Source: Rhynchonema sp. JSB1_4
Lineage: Eukaryota; Nematoda; Chromadorea; Monhysterida; Xyalidae
Assembly (NCBI GenBank): GCA_030248065.1
Contig: JASAMV010005008.1
Span: 100,776-164,775, forward strand
Length of the DNA: 64,000 nucleotides
Direction: 5' to 3'
Below the pieces are notes generated by a model, which saw only the letters and a program-made list of their open reading frames with translations, was not told where the DNA came from and ran no database searches. Numbering within the stretch: the stretch's first letter is position 1; the number at the start of each line of letters is the position of its first letter. The position numbers and the translations under genes are program-made. Shown here one piece after another: positions 13,601 to 26,574 of the stretch.

Positions 13601-16600
13601 TTAATTGCCACAGGCCTGATCATCCAGCTGCCCCTTGTTGCAGTGCGGCTCAACCTCCCTAATTCCCTTTTAGACACTACACCTCTCCGCAAGCACCAAG
13701 GAGGTCACACATTTCTCAACAACACCCAGAACCTCTTGAACACGAACCACGCGTTTGGCGCTTATACGGAGCTGTGTATCTCATAATTAGCATCATTCAA
13801 ATCTCAATTAGGCACAAATTAAGGTACATGGCGCGCACGCCGGGGGGAGACCCCTGTCTGAAACCGGACGGCGCTCTCTGAACAAGCTTTATTAAATATA
13901 ATCTCACAGCGGACACTATGTGCCACTAGTAATAATCATAATAATAATAATAGTGGTACACATGTTTGTGTGATCGCACGCACATTTATTCATTAGCCCA
14001 CAGTTTGTTGTTGGATTTTGGTTCATTAGAGCTCTGATTCGGTCGACCGCCGAAAGACGGCGCTCTGCCATGCTCACCGCTACTGTCCTTCAGACGCATA
14101 GCGTGGTGCAGAAGTTCTTTTATTCGATCAATTGCCCATTCATAAATGCATGTACTGATGTGTCACAGTAATATATTACAATTTTGGGAAAAAATAAAAA
14201 CGCAAAAAACAACCAAAGCACCAAGCACAAACACAACAACAAAAACAAAATATATTATATACGCATTGGAGGCGCAAGCAACCGCACGCATGATAATCGG
14301 TTCAGAAAAGTGGAGTGCTGAATTGCTGGTACTCATTTATTGGTGAAGGGCTGGAACTTCTGAGCCACCCTTTGCAGCGCCATGCAGCCCTTGATATTTA
14401 TAATCACATCATATTCATTTCTAACCATTATTATTACCCAAATGTTGTCATATTACATTCTCAAAACATGGACCGATCCTTTGAAAGCGGTCATAATTTT
14501 CACAAGCGTCTCACCTAGAGATATTACACCTACATTATACTGTGTCATAGCTTGGGTGTCTTTATCCCAAGAAGGAGCACCGCATCCGGCAAAACAGTCG
14601 ACCGGGCTTAAGCCCAATATAATATCAATTTTATCGTGTAATTACCATTATTGCTCGACGTATTTCTTGTCGCAGTCATTATGCATCGCTTGTCTGTCAG
14701 GTCAGATTCTTATGGCATGCATTTCTGACATGAGCATTTCCTCTTTTGATTTATTTCGGACCCATTTGGCGCTTTTTCACATTGTTTTCTAAAAATTGTT
14801 TATAAATTTTGGGTTGCTTGTTGAAATTCGCTGAAAAAATGTTGTACGTTTGCTGTTCATAATGTACGATACGGGTATGTAACCTGTTATAAGCAATAAT
14901 ACCTATTTCGTTCAAAATTGTGATATTCGCGTGGTATTGGTCGCACAATGATATTTTCTTCATCTGAGCACTGGCATATGTAGGTACTCCCACATTTGCG
15001 TGTGCGTTTGGGCTCTCGATTTGTATATTAAATTTAATGTGACAAAGCAAAGCTATTTATTCAGTGTCACAATGCTGGCACAACTAATGTAGCCCTTGAA
15101 TGAGCCCCAAAATATTGAAGCGTGTGCGTGAGTATATAACGAACATCTCTGGTTTCTTGCGTGAATGTTTCACTGACGGTGCCCAAAAACGGAAAAAAGC
15201 CCATTTCCAGATTGAAAAATTTTCCAATTTCAAACGCTAAGTACCATCATTGGCCACCGCGTCAATCCGATCCAATAAGGTTACGCAGCACAAAAACTTG
15301 ATTGAGACCTGGGACGAAAATCATAGGAATCACGAATACCTAAACCCAACGCACTTTTTTGGTTCAGATGAGCCTAATTTTAAACTCGCACACAATGCAT
15401 TTTCTGATGCGAAATTAAGTTTACCGAGTGCCAATTTGGCACAAAATTACGCGTGTCTTCGGGCTAATATTCGCCCATTATCTGGTCCGCAATGTGATTG
15501 CTTTTCGCGCACTGCCCCCCTCATTTAATGAGAATTTAATTTGAAACCCCCAAGCTCGCCGGACCAATACGAATCCTTCGATGCCCCAATTTAGCATTAG
15601 AATTGCGCATTGCTTCTTCTTTTGCTCGTATAATGAATCCATTTTGATTTGTGTTTGCCTGACAGACAGACCTAATATTGTCGTGTTGTGTCGGGCCTGT
15701 GCTGCATTCAAAATTGCAATTTGTTCCGAGCGATCAAACATCAAATAATCGCCCACGCGCTGCACAGATTTTATTCTCAAGGTTGTAAAAACACATAATA
15801 ATTTCGTCAAATGCTCAATAGTTTGATATCATAATTCTTTTCCATTGATATTATCTCCATTTCCACATCTTTTATCTCAAGGCAGAATCGTTTTTGCCAT
15901 AATTCCCGATTGTTCATTTTGCCATATCCTGTCACCAAAATCAACCGTCGAATTAGGATCGGTATTGTTTGACCGATTTGGTCCGTCGGCATTCAGATCT
16001 AAATTACAGTGTCATTTCTTGATGATTTCTTCCATTTTTTCTGTTATTTGTCACGAAAAGTGGTAACGCGAAATGCATCCATGAGTCCATCATAATGCAT
16101 GGGTTACTGTAGCGTGCGCATGTCTGTCAGGATGCGAACTTCATCTATACATATGATAATAATAATGACAATCATCGCAAATGACTCGCAATCAACTCAA
16201 TAACACAAACGCACCTACACCCAATATTCTGCGACTTTTCAGGCCCGGAAGTTCTGGCCCGACCTTTTCAGGCCCAGTTTTTCAGGCCCGGCCGATTCAG
16301 GCCCAGCATATTTGACCCATTTATAGGCTTTGGCTTAGGCTCCAGACGGGCCTGAATGGCCGGGCCTGAACCTGTGCCCCGGGACTGAACCGTCGCACAA
16401 TAACACCCAACTACCGTAATGCGAGGGGACTGGCATTAAATGACAATGTACAAGTTTCCGGCTTAACTGGCGCGCGCTGCCGCCGCAAACTAACAAACAC
16501 ACAACACTATCGACAGCAGTTGATGATTATAAATTGGTACTAAATGTATTCGACAAAATTGAGTGCGTGCAAGGCTGTGTTTTGAGGTTAATAATGGTTT

Positions 16601-17150
16601 CAGGTAGTTCACATGACATGTACACTGCTGATGCTTACTGACCGCGGTTTAGTTTGATGAGGACGCGGTGGTCTACCTTCCTGTGATAACGTCCACATTA
16701 TACAATTCGGATTGACACTTCTGTTGGTTAGACGCAGCGAACCGATAACATTCGGTTCAGTTTTCACACAAGTAAGAAGTCGTCAGGTAATTTCCAACCT
16801 CCGCGAACACACAGGGTTGAACCGCGACCATCCCCCGCTCACAATCCTTTGCTGATGCTGTTGTACACACACAATCACAAAAATAATATAAGTCCATAAT
16901 ATGCATGTGTGTGCGTGTCTGTGCGCTCATAATACTAAACTCGATATCAACTCACGAAACACGTAATTCAGTTTCCCTGTGAAATGCACAACCTCACAAT
17001 TTGTGAGGGAGGCGATTAGCGAGTAATACAAAATACACTCAAAACTCACAATCGGCTTGCAAAGCGTTGTGGTGAGCAACCAACAATAGCACTTACGACT
17101 AACTCATCAACGCAAATTAGGACCTGATTACGCGTTATGATTTGAGGCAA
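10660..17150. other. Long gene-free stretch upstream of homeobrain
   Basis: No recognisable coding exon, tRNA or rRNA. It contains an AAT microsatellite near 13927-13955 and a block of TCAGGCCCGG words at 16243-16385. It is AT-rich and non-repetitive elsewhere, so it may hold distal regulatory DNA for the homeobox gene, but no specific site can be supported. Confidence 0.5.
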
Positions 17151-17159
17151 GTCAAGTGA

Positions 17160-17262
17160 GAGATCGGATCCGGCCCCTTATGCGACCCAAGTACAGTAGG
17201 CGGACCCAGCCGGTGCGTCAGCCAATCAGCGCGCAGCACCCGAGCTCCCCGGACTAAGTGGC
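17160..17262 (+). promoter_or_regulatory. GC-rich patch with a CCAAT box, possible homeobrain promoter
   Basis: A short GC-rich island in AT-rich surroundings contains AGCCAATCAGCGCGC, a good CCAAT-type core, about 0.9 kb before the homeobrain start codon on the same strand. No TATA box at a convincing spacing was found. This is inference from composition only. Confidence 0.25.
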
Positions 17263-18161
17263 GTGATGTGTTTCTTACTTCATTAACGTGCGCATTGTGT
17301 TGATTGCTTTATGCTCATGTAGGTGTTGTTTTTGGCACTTCTCAGTTAGTACAATTTGGCTCTGCGAAATTGAGCCTTACCCATGTCTTGTTTATGTAAT
17401 CGCTCTTTCCTCACTTTGTCTCTCAACATTGCGCAAGTTACAGCGGGTTTCTTCACTGACTGACATGATGTTCAGTTTTGTAAATTATTCATGTTATCTT
17501 TGTACATGTCATTTGCCTTGACATCTGACAGATAATTACAATGTTATAGCTTCCTGTCAAGAAATGTAATCATTTGCTTGTTTTATAAAATGCACCCTAA
17601 TTCCGTTGAAGTAAATAATAGTTTCAGTTGCGTGAACTTGCCTGTGCGTGGGCAGATATAAATACAAAGGGTGTACCAAGTTGTCATTGTTAAGTTTCCG
17701 TTTATAGAATAGCAAATCTGCGTGCTCACGTTTATGGTTCATGTGAAGTCATTTATTTATGCAGCACTTATTATTCAAACTGCCATTATTATCCTATCGC
17801 ATTCAGAATTGTTGGAAATGCTGAGAAAAGCGCCGGATATTGTCACAGTGTATAATGGCAACGAATCTATGTATGTAGGTAAAAGACAGATTAATGATTA
17901 AGCCATCAAGCCTACATGCCAACTTATGGCCTAAATGGGGCATATGTATATATAATTGTATCCGCTTTGTTGATATATTGCATTTGAAATTTATTATTCA
18001 TGCTCTCATGTGTATAAATGAGCAGGCTTTGATAAAAAGACCGTTTTCAGCAGAATTTTCTTTTCCATTCGCAGGGTGATATCGTTGCACGGTGTGCTTT
18101 GTGGGCATCAATTATTTTCTATCAATCCAATTGAAAGTCCTCCACCATTGATTCGATCGAC

Positions 18162-21100
18162 ATGTCGTTGTTAGCGGCGACGTTGGAGTGGAGGAATCGC
18201 ATGATGCTCGCTGCCGCAGTCGCCACGCCAAAGCAGCCAACCAGTGGGTTCAGCGTTGAGAATTTGTTGGCGGGAGTGGCTAATGCGAGCAGAACACCAC
18301 ACACCGAGTCACAGCAAACCAGCAATGCGATAGGTTGGAAACTCAGTTATTCCTGTAAGAGCTTTTTTTGACACGTGGTTTTTATAATTGACAGCTGATT
18401 TTGATGCTACAGCTGTATTTGTGCTCACGCAAAAAAAACGGCCGAAAATTCCAGATTTCTCCAGCGAGCCGCCGGCCAAACGTCTGTGCGTGCAAGTGCC
18501 GAATGAAACATCACCGGAAATGACGTCAGACGGAAAACTCGGTTAGTTGGAAACAGTTGATTTTTTGCCAAATCTTAAATTCTGAATTCTTTCGATTGTT
18601 ATGCCATTGCATGCCCCACGATTACAGCCTGTGCCTGTAACATGATATGTGGTTTTCGATCCCTCATGCATAATGGTAGAAGGTTAATCAGAGGGTGGAA
18701 TTTTCGAATTGGTGTAAAGGTCAGTTGGGCGTGAAGGTCGGTGTAAAGTTCGGTCGAAAGCTCGGTCGGCGTAGCTCGGTGTAAACGTGAAACATTGCCT
18801 GTTATTAACGTGGAATGTTTCAAGTTTACACCGAGGTCTATCTCACTGAGCTGTCGACCGAGCTTTCCACCGACCTTTACACCCAACTCACCTTTACACC
18901 GTTTCGAAAATATCACCCAGAGAGTGGCAATCAAACTGTAGGCCACGGTTTTCGCCACACGGAGGTTCGTTATAAACAGGGTACGCTGTAATCAAGAAGT
19001 TACTCTAACATGAAACATCAGCCCGCGCACACTGCAGATTCGCCTGACAGCGACGACAAGCCGCGCAAAGTGCGTCGATCGCGCACCACATTCACCACAT
19101 TCCAATTACACCAACTGGAACGCGCGTTCGAGAAAACCCAGTACCCGGACGTGTTCACGAGGGAGGAACTGGCAGTCAGACTCGATCTGAGTGAAGCCAG
19201 GGTCCAGGTCCGTACTCGATCTTTTGATTTTCTCTTATTTCTGCTCATTTTGTTCTGTTGCTTTTTGTATGAAACTTCGTTTTTTGTGGCTTGTGATTTT
19301 GTGTGAGTACCATCTTACGTTATCACCCATGGGCATGATAACAGAGACAGTGCTGGTGCACCAGGAACTTATGACCGGATTTTCTCGCATCACTTCCTTT
19401 ATCAGCATAATACTTTGACACGCTGTCTGTATGTATAAGACTTCATACTGGTTTGGCTCGTGTGTTCAAATTTCAAATTCAAACAGTTCACAATTTTCGT
19501 GATTGCCCAAGCACAGTATCACACACACCAGTCAGCTTGGTGCGCTCCATCGTCAGGCACACACCATAACAAAATAGCAATTGCAAATCGTGTTTATTTG
19601 TGCTCAAATTGTGCGTGTATGTTTAGACCTAAGGCAGCGCCTGTAGTCTGCAACGGGCAATTTATAAATGTAATCATTCTTTTGGGCCCATTTCCTCGAC
19701 AATGTAGCAGCATATTAAGTGGGGAGCGGCGATTAGCGCTCTGCTCTGCTATTGCTGGACGTAATAAAGCGAAATCTAATTGACCAGAACCGACAGGCCC
19801 TCGGCAGGAAATAAAATGAAATCACTGCTCGCTCTGCATACTTGGACGCATTTTAATTGATTTCATATGTGCATTGTCGGGCCTGGCAGTGATCTGCGAC
19901 ATGAAACGTCAGCGGGTTAGGTATGCGTCTTGTCTCAGACCCACCCGCCGACCCCATGAGAGCATTGCAATATATCAGACCAAGTTGCTGTAAGCAATAG
20001 ACAGTGTTCAGCGTTATTAACGCATGTAATTGGTGCAATTTTGGTGCCCTTTTATACGTGATTGATACAGGCACATTTTAGGAGCGCCCATAGCGAAAGC
20101 ACATTTCCGTATCTTAGCCCGTACTGAATATGATCGATTACATCGTAATCATATTATACAGGTGCACGGCCAGCTTCACGTGCTTATTATCTGTAACTAA
20201 GACCATTTCTGGTCCAATGATAAAGGGGCTCTCGGCCGGAATTGTAATGTTGGGTGCCATGTGCAAGCAGCTACTGTAATCCGCAGGTTACAATAATGTA
20301 AAACGCCTTTATCCATTAACTATGTAAATTTATATCTGCGTTACAACGAAGCATGAGCTATCATTATTTCTCATGACACTTAGCAAGTACAGTGGCCTTA
20401 GGCCATAATTGTGTTTTATTGTGTGCCACGCACGGCGTGATTAACGTGCCAATTCAGAACAGATTTTGGGTTACGGTAGCTATGCCTTTGCGGCTGGTGG
20501 GACATGCGATGAAAATAAACTAAAACTAAATTCAATGTTTGTGTCATTATTACAGACATGGAATGCACAGAATGCAACGTAAAAATATTTGATTTGTTGA
20601 TTATTCGGTGACCATGAAAAATAGGACTCAGTATGATGCGCTTCCAATCAGAATGAAAAAAAATGTTAAAAAATTGTATAATTTGTCGGACACTTATTCG
20701 ATGACCTTCGTTGATATTATGCACAAAAAACCTCCGCCTGAAACTTTATGCGCTGCTGAACTGAGCTCAGAGTGATGCTAACATCACGACGATAAACCAA
20801 AAACAGTGTAACACTTTAACAATTCACTTTTTCTGTTGCAGGTCTGGTTCCAAAACCGTCGCGCCAAGTGGCGCAAACGCGAGAAGGCACTCGGTCACGA
20901 CCCAACTGCAGCCGTTGCCGCTGCCGCGATGTTCAGTGCTGTCGACCCGGCGTCAATGTACCGAAATGCAGCTAATGCTGGTCAGTTGAAGTCTGGCGCT
21001 CTGCCCATCCACATGGTATCTAGACACGGGGTTAGGCGTACAGACCCAAGCGCCGGGCTCAGGCCCAAGCAGAATGTTGGACTAAGTTCGACCTCAACCG

Positions 21101-21728
21101 AGTGGCTATTTTTTTAGCCAAGCAGCGCACTATTTTCCCCAATTGCAGGTATCGACCTAAGTGCAGCGCTGGCTGGTGCCGCAGCGCCGAGCGGTGCCGA
21201 TCTGCCGACTGGGCCGAGTCTTGCCGCCGCCATGCCACCATTCTGGGCGAATCCGCTGTTTCTGCTTAACCCGGCCGCCGCAGCTGCACTATGGTCACAG
21301 GTGCGTGAAACATCATGTTGCTTATGGTAGGTTCAGTTGGTTGAGTGTATCCGGACTGAATGCATTTTGAAACGTTGGGCAGTTGCGGTGGTTTAATTAA
21401 CAAAAGTCAACTGAAACAGTTATTCTTTCAGGCCAACCAACAACACCAACCACCCAAACCGTCCGCATTGATTGGCCAGCCGAGCACCCCGGTCAGCCAA
21501 CAACAACAACAGCAGGCGTCACTTTTGTTGCGTAACGCTGCAGCGATGGTGCAAGCAGCGGCAGCAGACAACCACGACAATAATGATGGGCAAGCAGCCC
21601 ATATGCCGAGCAGCCCACCGCTGCTCACATCAACGCCGATTGTCCGCCATTGCGTCTCGTCAACCACACCACCAGCTCAGCAGGACAATAATGCGGAGCT
21701 GGACGAGAAACAACGATGTTCCGTTTGA
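18162..21728 (+). CDS. hbn: Homeobrain-type paired-like homeodomain transcription factor
   Basis: Six exons: 18162-18354, 18413-18541, 19038-19207, 20842-20980, 21149-21300 and 21432-21728, in frame throughout, 359 residues. Residues 119-178 form a paired-like homeodomain with the homeobrain signature [19 protein letters not shown] and [20 protein letters not shown]. Helix 3 is [15 protein letters not shown] with Gln at position 50 (residue 168). The phase-0 intron between Gln and Val of VQ|VWFQN sits at the classic paired-class site. An eh1-like repressor peptide, FSVENLLA, lies at residues 30-37. The C-terminal half is Ala-, Pro- and Gln-rich (SQQQQQQ). In other animals homeobrain acts in anterior neural patterning. 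Neighbouring families (Arx, Rax) match the homeodomain less well. Confidence 0.93.
18693..18918. mobile_element. 226-bp inverted-repeat MITE, copy 1 (homeobrain intron 2)
   Basis: Starts GGGTGGAATTTTCGAA and ends with the near complement TTCGAAAATATCACCC; almost the whole length folds on itself. It is flanked by the 3-bp duplication AGA (18690-18692 and 18919-18921). It is the reverse complement of the copy at 38275-38500, which has the same length. Confidence 0.92.
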
Positions 21729-22057
21729 AATTTCTCTTGAATTTTGTTATTTTTTGTATAAAATTGTCACTGACTGTGTTCCAAATTTCGATTTCGGTTT
21801 CGATATGGCTATCAAGAATATATGATGAAACAGGCTGTTTTTTATTTAACGCTTTTGTGTTGTGAATCCATATGAGTCGAAACACATTATTTTGTGGTTG
21901 ATTTCTTAAAGCAATCAACGCAACTTTTTTCCAGCACAGAATTTACCCGTTGTTTATTTTCGAAAATTGTTGTAATCTATTGTGCTGTTGGAGTTGCTCT
22001 CTGTGTTGTTCTGCTGTTTGTTACTTGTTGTTAAAAAGGAAACAAGCATTCATGATT

Positions 22058-22063
22058 AATAAA
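22058..22063 (+). terminator. Likely polyadenylation signal of homeobrain
   Basis: AATAAA 330 bp after the homeobrain stop codon, on the coding strand, in AT-rich sequence. A second AATAAA-like cluster is at 22345-22351. Confidence 0.4.
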
Positions 22064-23812
22064 AAATTAACTTTTATTCAGCGCTTATATTAATTTTTAA
22101 CACACGTGATCTCACTGCTGCTTGGTTGTGATGTGATAACAATAGCACGTTAATTTCATACTGTAACCCACACCGAAAATTTGATTTGTAGTCGCTGTCT
22201 CTTGTTGTTCTTTGCGTAAATGCATTACCATTGCTTGTTATGTATTGTCAAAGTGAATGCCCAAATCAGCTACTGTACAAAAAGGCAAAGAATTTACATG
22301 ATGCTCTGTTGTGGTGTAACATGAGATAAACATGTTAATTGGATAATAATAAAAAGGCTTTATTTGCAACACAAATATTATCTTTCATTTCCCAAGTCAT
22401 TTCATTCGGGACTGAAAGCACCGTCTCAGTGCTTATGCAAATGCAATAACAAGTACCGAAATACTCCCACGAGCACTTGAGGTTTCCACCCGCGGTGCAT
22501 GCGACCAGCTACTAAATCAAGTCAAGTATTATTTAGTGGCAAAGACACTGGGCAGGGCACAATTAGCTATTCAGTCATATTTTCATGCCTGGTTGCTAAG
22601 TCAATTCAATTCAATTGCGCGTGCACCAAATACCGTAATACTGCTGAGAGAAATACCAGTGGGCTGGTGTGTGGCGACGTGCTGAGAGAAACGAAACCAA
22701 ACATGAAGTGATACCTTCAGTCGACACCGTTGGGTCACCTATAGCTTCAGCACCAGGGCTTCACTTCAATGTTCACTACTGTTTCTTCACTCCACTTCAC
22801 GACTGCCAATGTCTATAATTGCGTCATTAACTGCCAATCGTGCAAAACAGCAGCCAGTAAATGAACAAAATGACCAACTAATGGGTTTGCCTTCACCCAC
22901 CCGCCGGGAGCCTATTCATGAGCCGGGCACCATATCCGGCCAAATAAGAAGGACACACTAACCTGCGGTATTTGTGCAATTAGCTCACTACCGTAACACC
23001 GTTGCTCGATTAGTAATTAGAGGCATTATCTACTACTGTATGCTGGTCATTGAGCATGTGACAAAGCAATGCATGCAATCTAATATCAAGTTGAGCCTTT
23101 TTATTGATGATTTGGTCTTACACAAAGCCGAAAAGGCCCAAATGCCGCCTACTTAGGCCTATTTTTTTGGTGTATAATTTCGTGAGGCGACCCGCTGCTG
23201 CGCCTGGGAAACAATCTTCTGAGGCCAATTAGGCCATCAGTGAGATTACAACAAGAGATCGTATTGTGAGATAATGTTGAGCTCAGGTGTGTGTGGGTTA
23301 GGAACCTGGGGTGTAATTTACCAAGCGGACCTGTCTACAATCGGAACAAGAACTGAACCCGCGTTGGCAACCGTGTAAGTCTTTGTTTGTTCATGTGACG
23401 CTGCAGACAAATTGGGGACATTAACGGCACTTATTGTCTTTTTTATTGTATTTTTATTTGCTCTAACCCTGGGGCGGCACTTTGATCCGTGTCTGTGTGA
23501 AATTTGACTTCTTTCTTGTGAGACACATCCACTTACGCACATACATACCTATACCGTAACCGATGGTACACATACCACGCCTGGCTCTTTGTTTGTGTTG
23601 CGCAACAAGCCGTTTCGATAAGTGGACTCAAATTGGTGTTCAAATTGGCGAATTTAAATGAGACAGAATTTCGGATGGATTTGGTAGGATCTGTAGCATC
23701 AGCCAGCCAGCAGTGTCTGATTTCAATCACTGATGTTTTACTAATCCATAAGTGCCTAAATCGTATTCATAATTTCCATCCATTAGACCATAAATGTGTG
23801 TTGAGCGATTTC

Positions 23813-24071
23813 ACCTGATCACAAGTTGTCCCACGCCAGGATGTTCCAAATTTACAAAAAGGCGCACACCGCGCTTGTTTTCACACCACTGATCCACCAC
23901 GAGGTATATAAATGTACAGTGCTGGTGGGTGAGTGAGCTCAAAGTGATACTGGATACGTTTTCGGTAACTTTTGACTTGGCAATGAGCCTGAACCAGGTG
24001 TGCTCGTTACGTGACGAGATCAGCAGCGCCACGACTTGCGAATGGTTTAAAATGACCGACAAGGGGCACTG
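23813..24071 (-). other. Exon-like open frame, unassigned
   Basis: On the minus strand a candidate acceptor (CAATTCAG, ending at 24072) and a candidate donor (GTGAAATC, starting at 23812) bracket an open frame with coding-like codon use. It includes the peptides HSQVVALLISSRNEHTW and VRLFVNLEHPGVGQLVI. It lies just downstream of the FMO stop codon and has no in-frame ATG, so it would be an internal or 3' exon of another gene or a pseudogene piece. I do not recognise the family. Confidence 0.25.
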
Positions 24072-24195
24072 AATTGTGGTGGTTTATAGACATGCATAAT
24101 GGGAGATGCCAAATATCGGTGTGAAAAATGTAACGATTTTTTTGGTTCCGCCATCTTTATCTCTGCGACACAAAGAATACAAAAATGAGCGTGAA

Positions 24196-26156
24196 TTACG
24201 AAGGCAGTGGAACTTCAGGCATATTGACCGTGTTCACCATTTCAATTCCCTTTGTCTGTTTGAAATTGGTCTCATCGACCAGTTGAAATTGGGCATTTTT
24301 GTACTCAGTTAGGTCGGTGAGCCGTTGATTGTGCACCGCTTTGTACAGTCGTTCAGCAACCGGAGGCACTGGATTTGGGAAACCGCCGATTTTGGACAAA
24401 TTTGACATGTACGTCCACTGGAGCGCGCCTGACACGAGATATGGAACACTTTTGCTGCTCAATGTGGTGCAAATAAAAAATCTTCTGAAATTGGTGTACC
24501 CAGAAAGTGCGCATGTCTTGGCTTCCAGCCCAATTCTTTGGTTCGATGTTCGAAGTCCCGCTCTTGCCATTCGTACATTTCCGGTTTGCTGATTGGACGC
24601 GGCATCGAATTGGTGAGCTTGAAGAAATTGATTTTTTTTCTCGTTTGGTCACTGTCAAAAAAACATTTCGGGACCAACCAGAGCACACGCGAATCTCACT
24701 TGAACATCGAAGTTGGGAAAAGGGCAGATCTTGCTGCACAGACCGATGAACATGAGCTCTGGGTGCTCGATGTGCACTAAGTGTTGATACAATGGGGTGA
24801 CGCGACCCTTGGTTACGGTAACCACACCCTGATCGAGGAAGGGGAACGCGTACTCGTAGCCTGGAATGGCAACGGGTTTTTGGAGCACGTGATGCGACAA
24901 AACCGGGCTGTAAGAAATAAATTTCCAATTATTACCTGTGCACAGCATGATCGCATCTGGCCTGATGTCTTTGCCATCGAGCAAGGTCACGTGACTAGAA
25001 TGGAATTCACGGATGCCTGGAGTTTGACACACGTTTGACGGCAGTTTAGCTTTGATCAGTGGGTGGTTGTGGCACAGGTAGACCTGAATAGGATGCAACT
25101 GATAAATTCACGTACAACGCATTGTCAATTTTCAGCTGCTATCCCCTTTACTAAGCCTATTTGTGTATAACATGCACCACAAGATATAAAATTACATCAA
25201 CCTTTGGACAAACAGCAGCCAATTCAATGGCAATATCAGTACCGGATGGTCCAGCCCCAATGCACGCCACTGACAGGCCTTCGAAAGGCTCGGGCGATCG
25301 ATAATTGTGGCTGTGCATCAAGACACATTCGTATGGCGCAACGTTCAAAGTGTACGGCTTGAAATAGTGACTGGAAAAGCATTATGGTTGATTGATGCTG
25401 AATTTTGCATGCGTTACCGATGGGCATGATAGCAAACATGTAAGTGGGATCATCAGGTACTGTTTCTGTTTTGGGCATTGCTGATCTGGAGCTATAGATC
25501 GAACAACAACGTTTCACGAATGTAAACAAGGTCCGGCCAAAATATTTTCGATTCTGACCAACCCATTGCACACGAACACGCTGTCGTATTGCTCCGAACT
25601 GTGTTCGCCCGACAGCACACAGCATGCGGTGATGTTCCAAGCTCCATCCGACTCTTTATGGCATCGTGTCACGTGTTGGTTGAACTGCAAATTGGGTATA
25701 AGATTTGTTGAAATGCTCCTGATTTTTTTCTATTTTTTTCAAAACACGAAACCCAAAACCAACACGAATAAATTGCACGAGATCGAAATGATTGGCGTAC
25801 GATTCCAGATATGCTCTGACAGCACGATGTGACACGAACGATTGCGGTGTATCGGTGAGAAATGGGAAGTCCGGAAACTGCATTACCTCTTTTGGCAAGT
25901 TGGTCCTGGAAATTTGGCATATTTTTCCCTATTTTTTGAAAAGTTCAATTACAAAAACACACCTCATGTCGCGATACATGCTGGAATGTATGGGCAGGCC
26001 ATGCTCATCCAGCCCCGTGTGTTCGGTGTACACCCACGTGCCACTGACGTTCGATGTTTGCTCATAAACGACCAATTTGATGACATTCTTCAAATCTTTC
26101 AAATGTCGTGCGGCGCATAGTCCGGTCGCACCGGCCCCAATGACAGCAACCCGCAT
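24196..26156 (-). CDS. Flavin-containing monooxygenase (FMO / senecionine N-oxygenase type)
   Basis: NADPH- and FAD-dependent oxygenase that oxidises soft nucleophiles (amines, sulfides). Seven exons: 26156-25963, 25905-25764, 25684-25563, 25370-25202, 25083-24679 (or starting 15 bp earlier at 25098), 24617-24500 and 24428-24196; 460 residues, within the family range. The FAD site GAGATG is at residues 7-12. The NADPH site GAGPSG follows HSHNYRSPEPFEGLSVACI. Other family blocks are PKEVMQFPDFPF, LPSNVCQTPGI, DAIMLCTG and PFPNFDVQVRFA. In the FMO signature FxGxxxHSxxY the HSxxY half is kept (HSHNY) but FxG reads YEC. No C-terminal membrane anchor is seen. It is divergent from the cytochrome b5 gene. 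Confidence 0.92.
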
Positions 26157-26574
26157 TGTGCTGCTGCACAACACAGCACTCAGCCGTTTTGAATAACGAT
26201 GCACCGTCGCAATGATGTGATGATGACTGACTACCTTTTTATGATAATTACAATGAGTTTTATCGAAAACGGGTTTGGTCTGGTGATAATGCAACTTCCC
26301 ATTTGGCTGTGCACGAGCAAAACGAGTGCTTTTGGTTGCACACGTCCATTGCTGCTGCTCACAGGCCCCCTTTACGCGTCGTAGCGTTGTGTGTTTACGT
26401 GTCTTCGTGGACACAGGGCTGCAGAGTTTGCACACACACACGCAAGCTCAGCTGAAAGTGAAACATTCTACAAAGTTTTACTCAGCGTCAAAAATTCAAA
26501 CGTTTGCATTGCTTCGCAATTTCAGCTCATATTCGTCGAATTTTTCGGTCACAAATCTTTAAAATACGGCAAAA
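26157..26574. promoter_or_regulatory. Shared divergent promoter region of FMO and cytochrome b5
   Basis: Only 418 bp separate the two start codons, which point away from each other, so both promoters must lie here or overlap the first exons. I could not identify a definite TATA box. Shared regulation of two redox genes is an inference from the arrangement. Confidence 0.5.

Larger units (their letters stand above)
21729..24195. other. Intergenic DNA between homeobrain and the FMO gene
   Basis: AT-rich 3' flank of homeobrain followed by ordinary unique sequence. Nothing recognised except the exon-like frame at 23813-24071. Confidence 0.5.
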
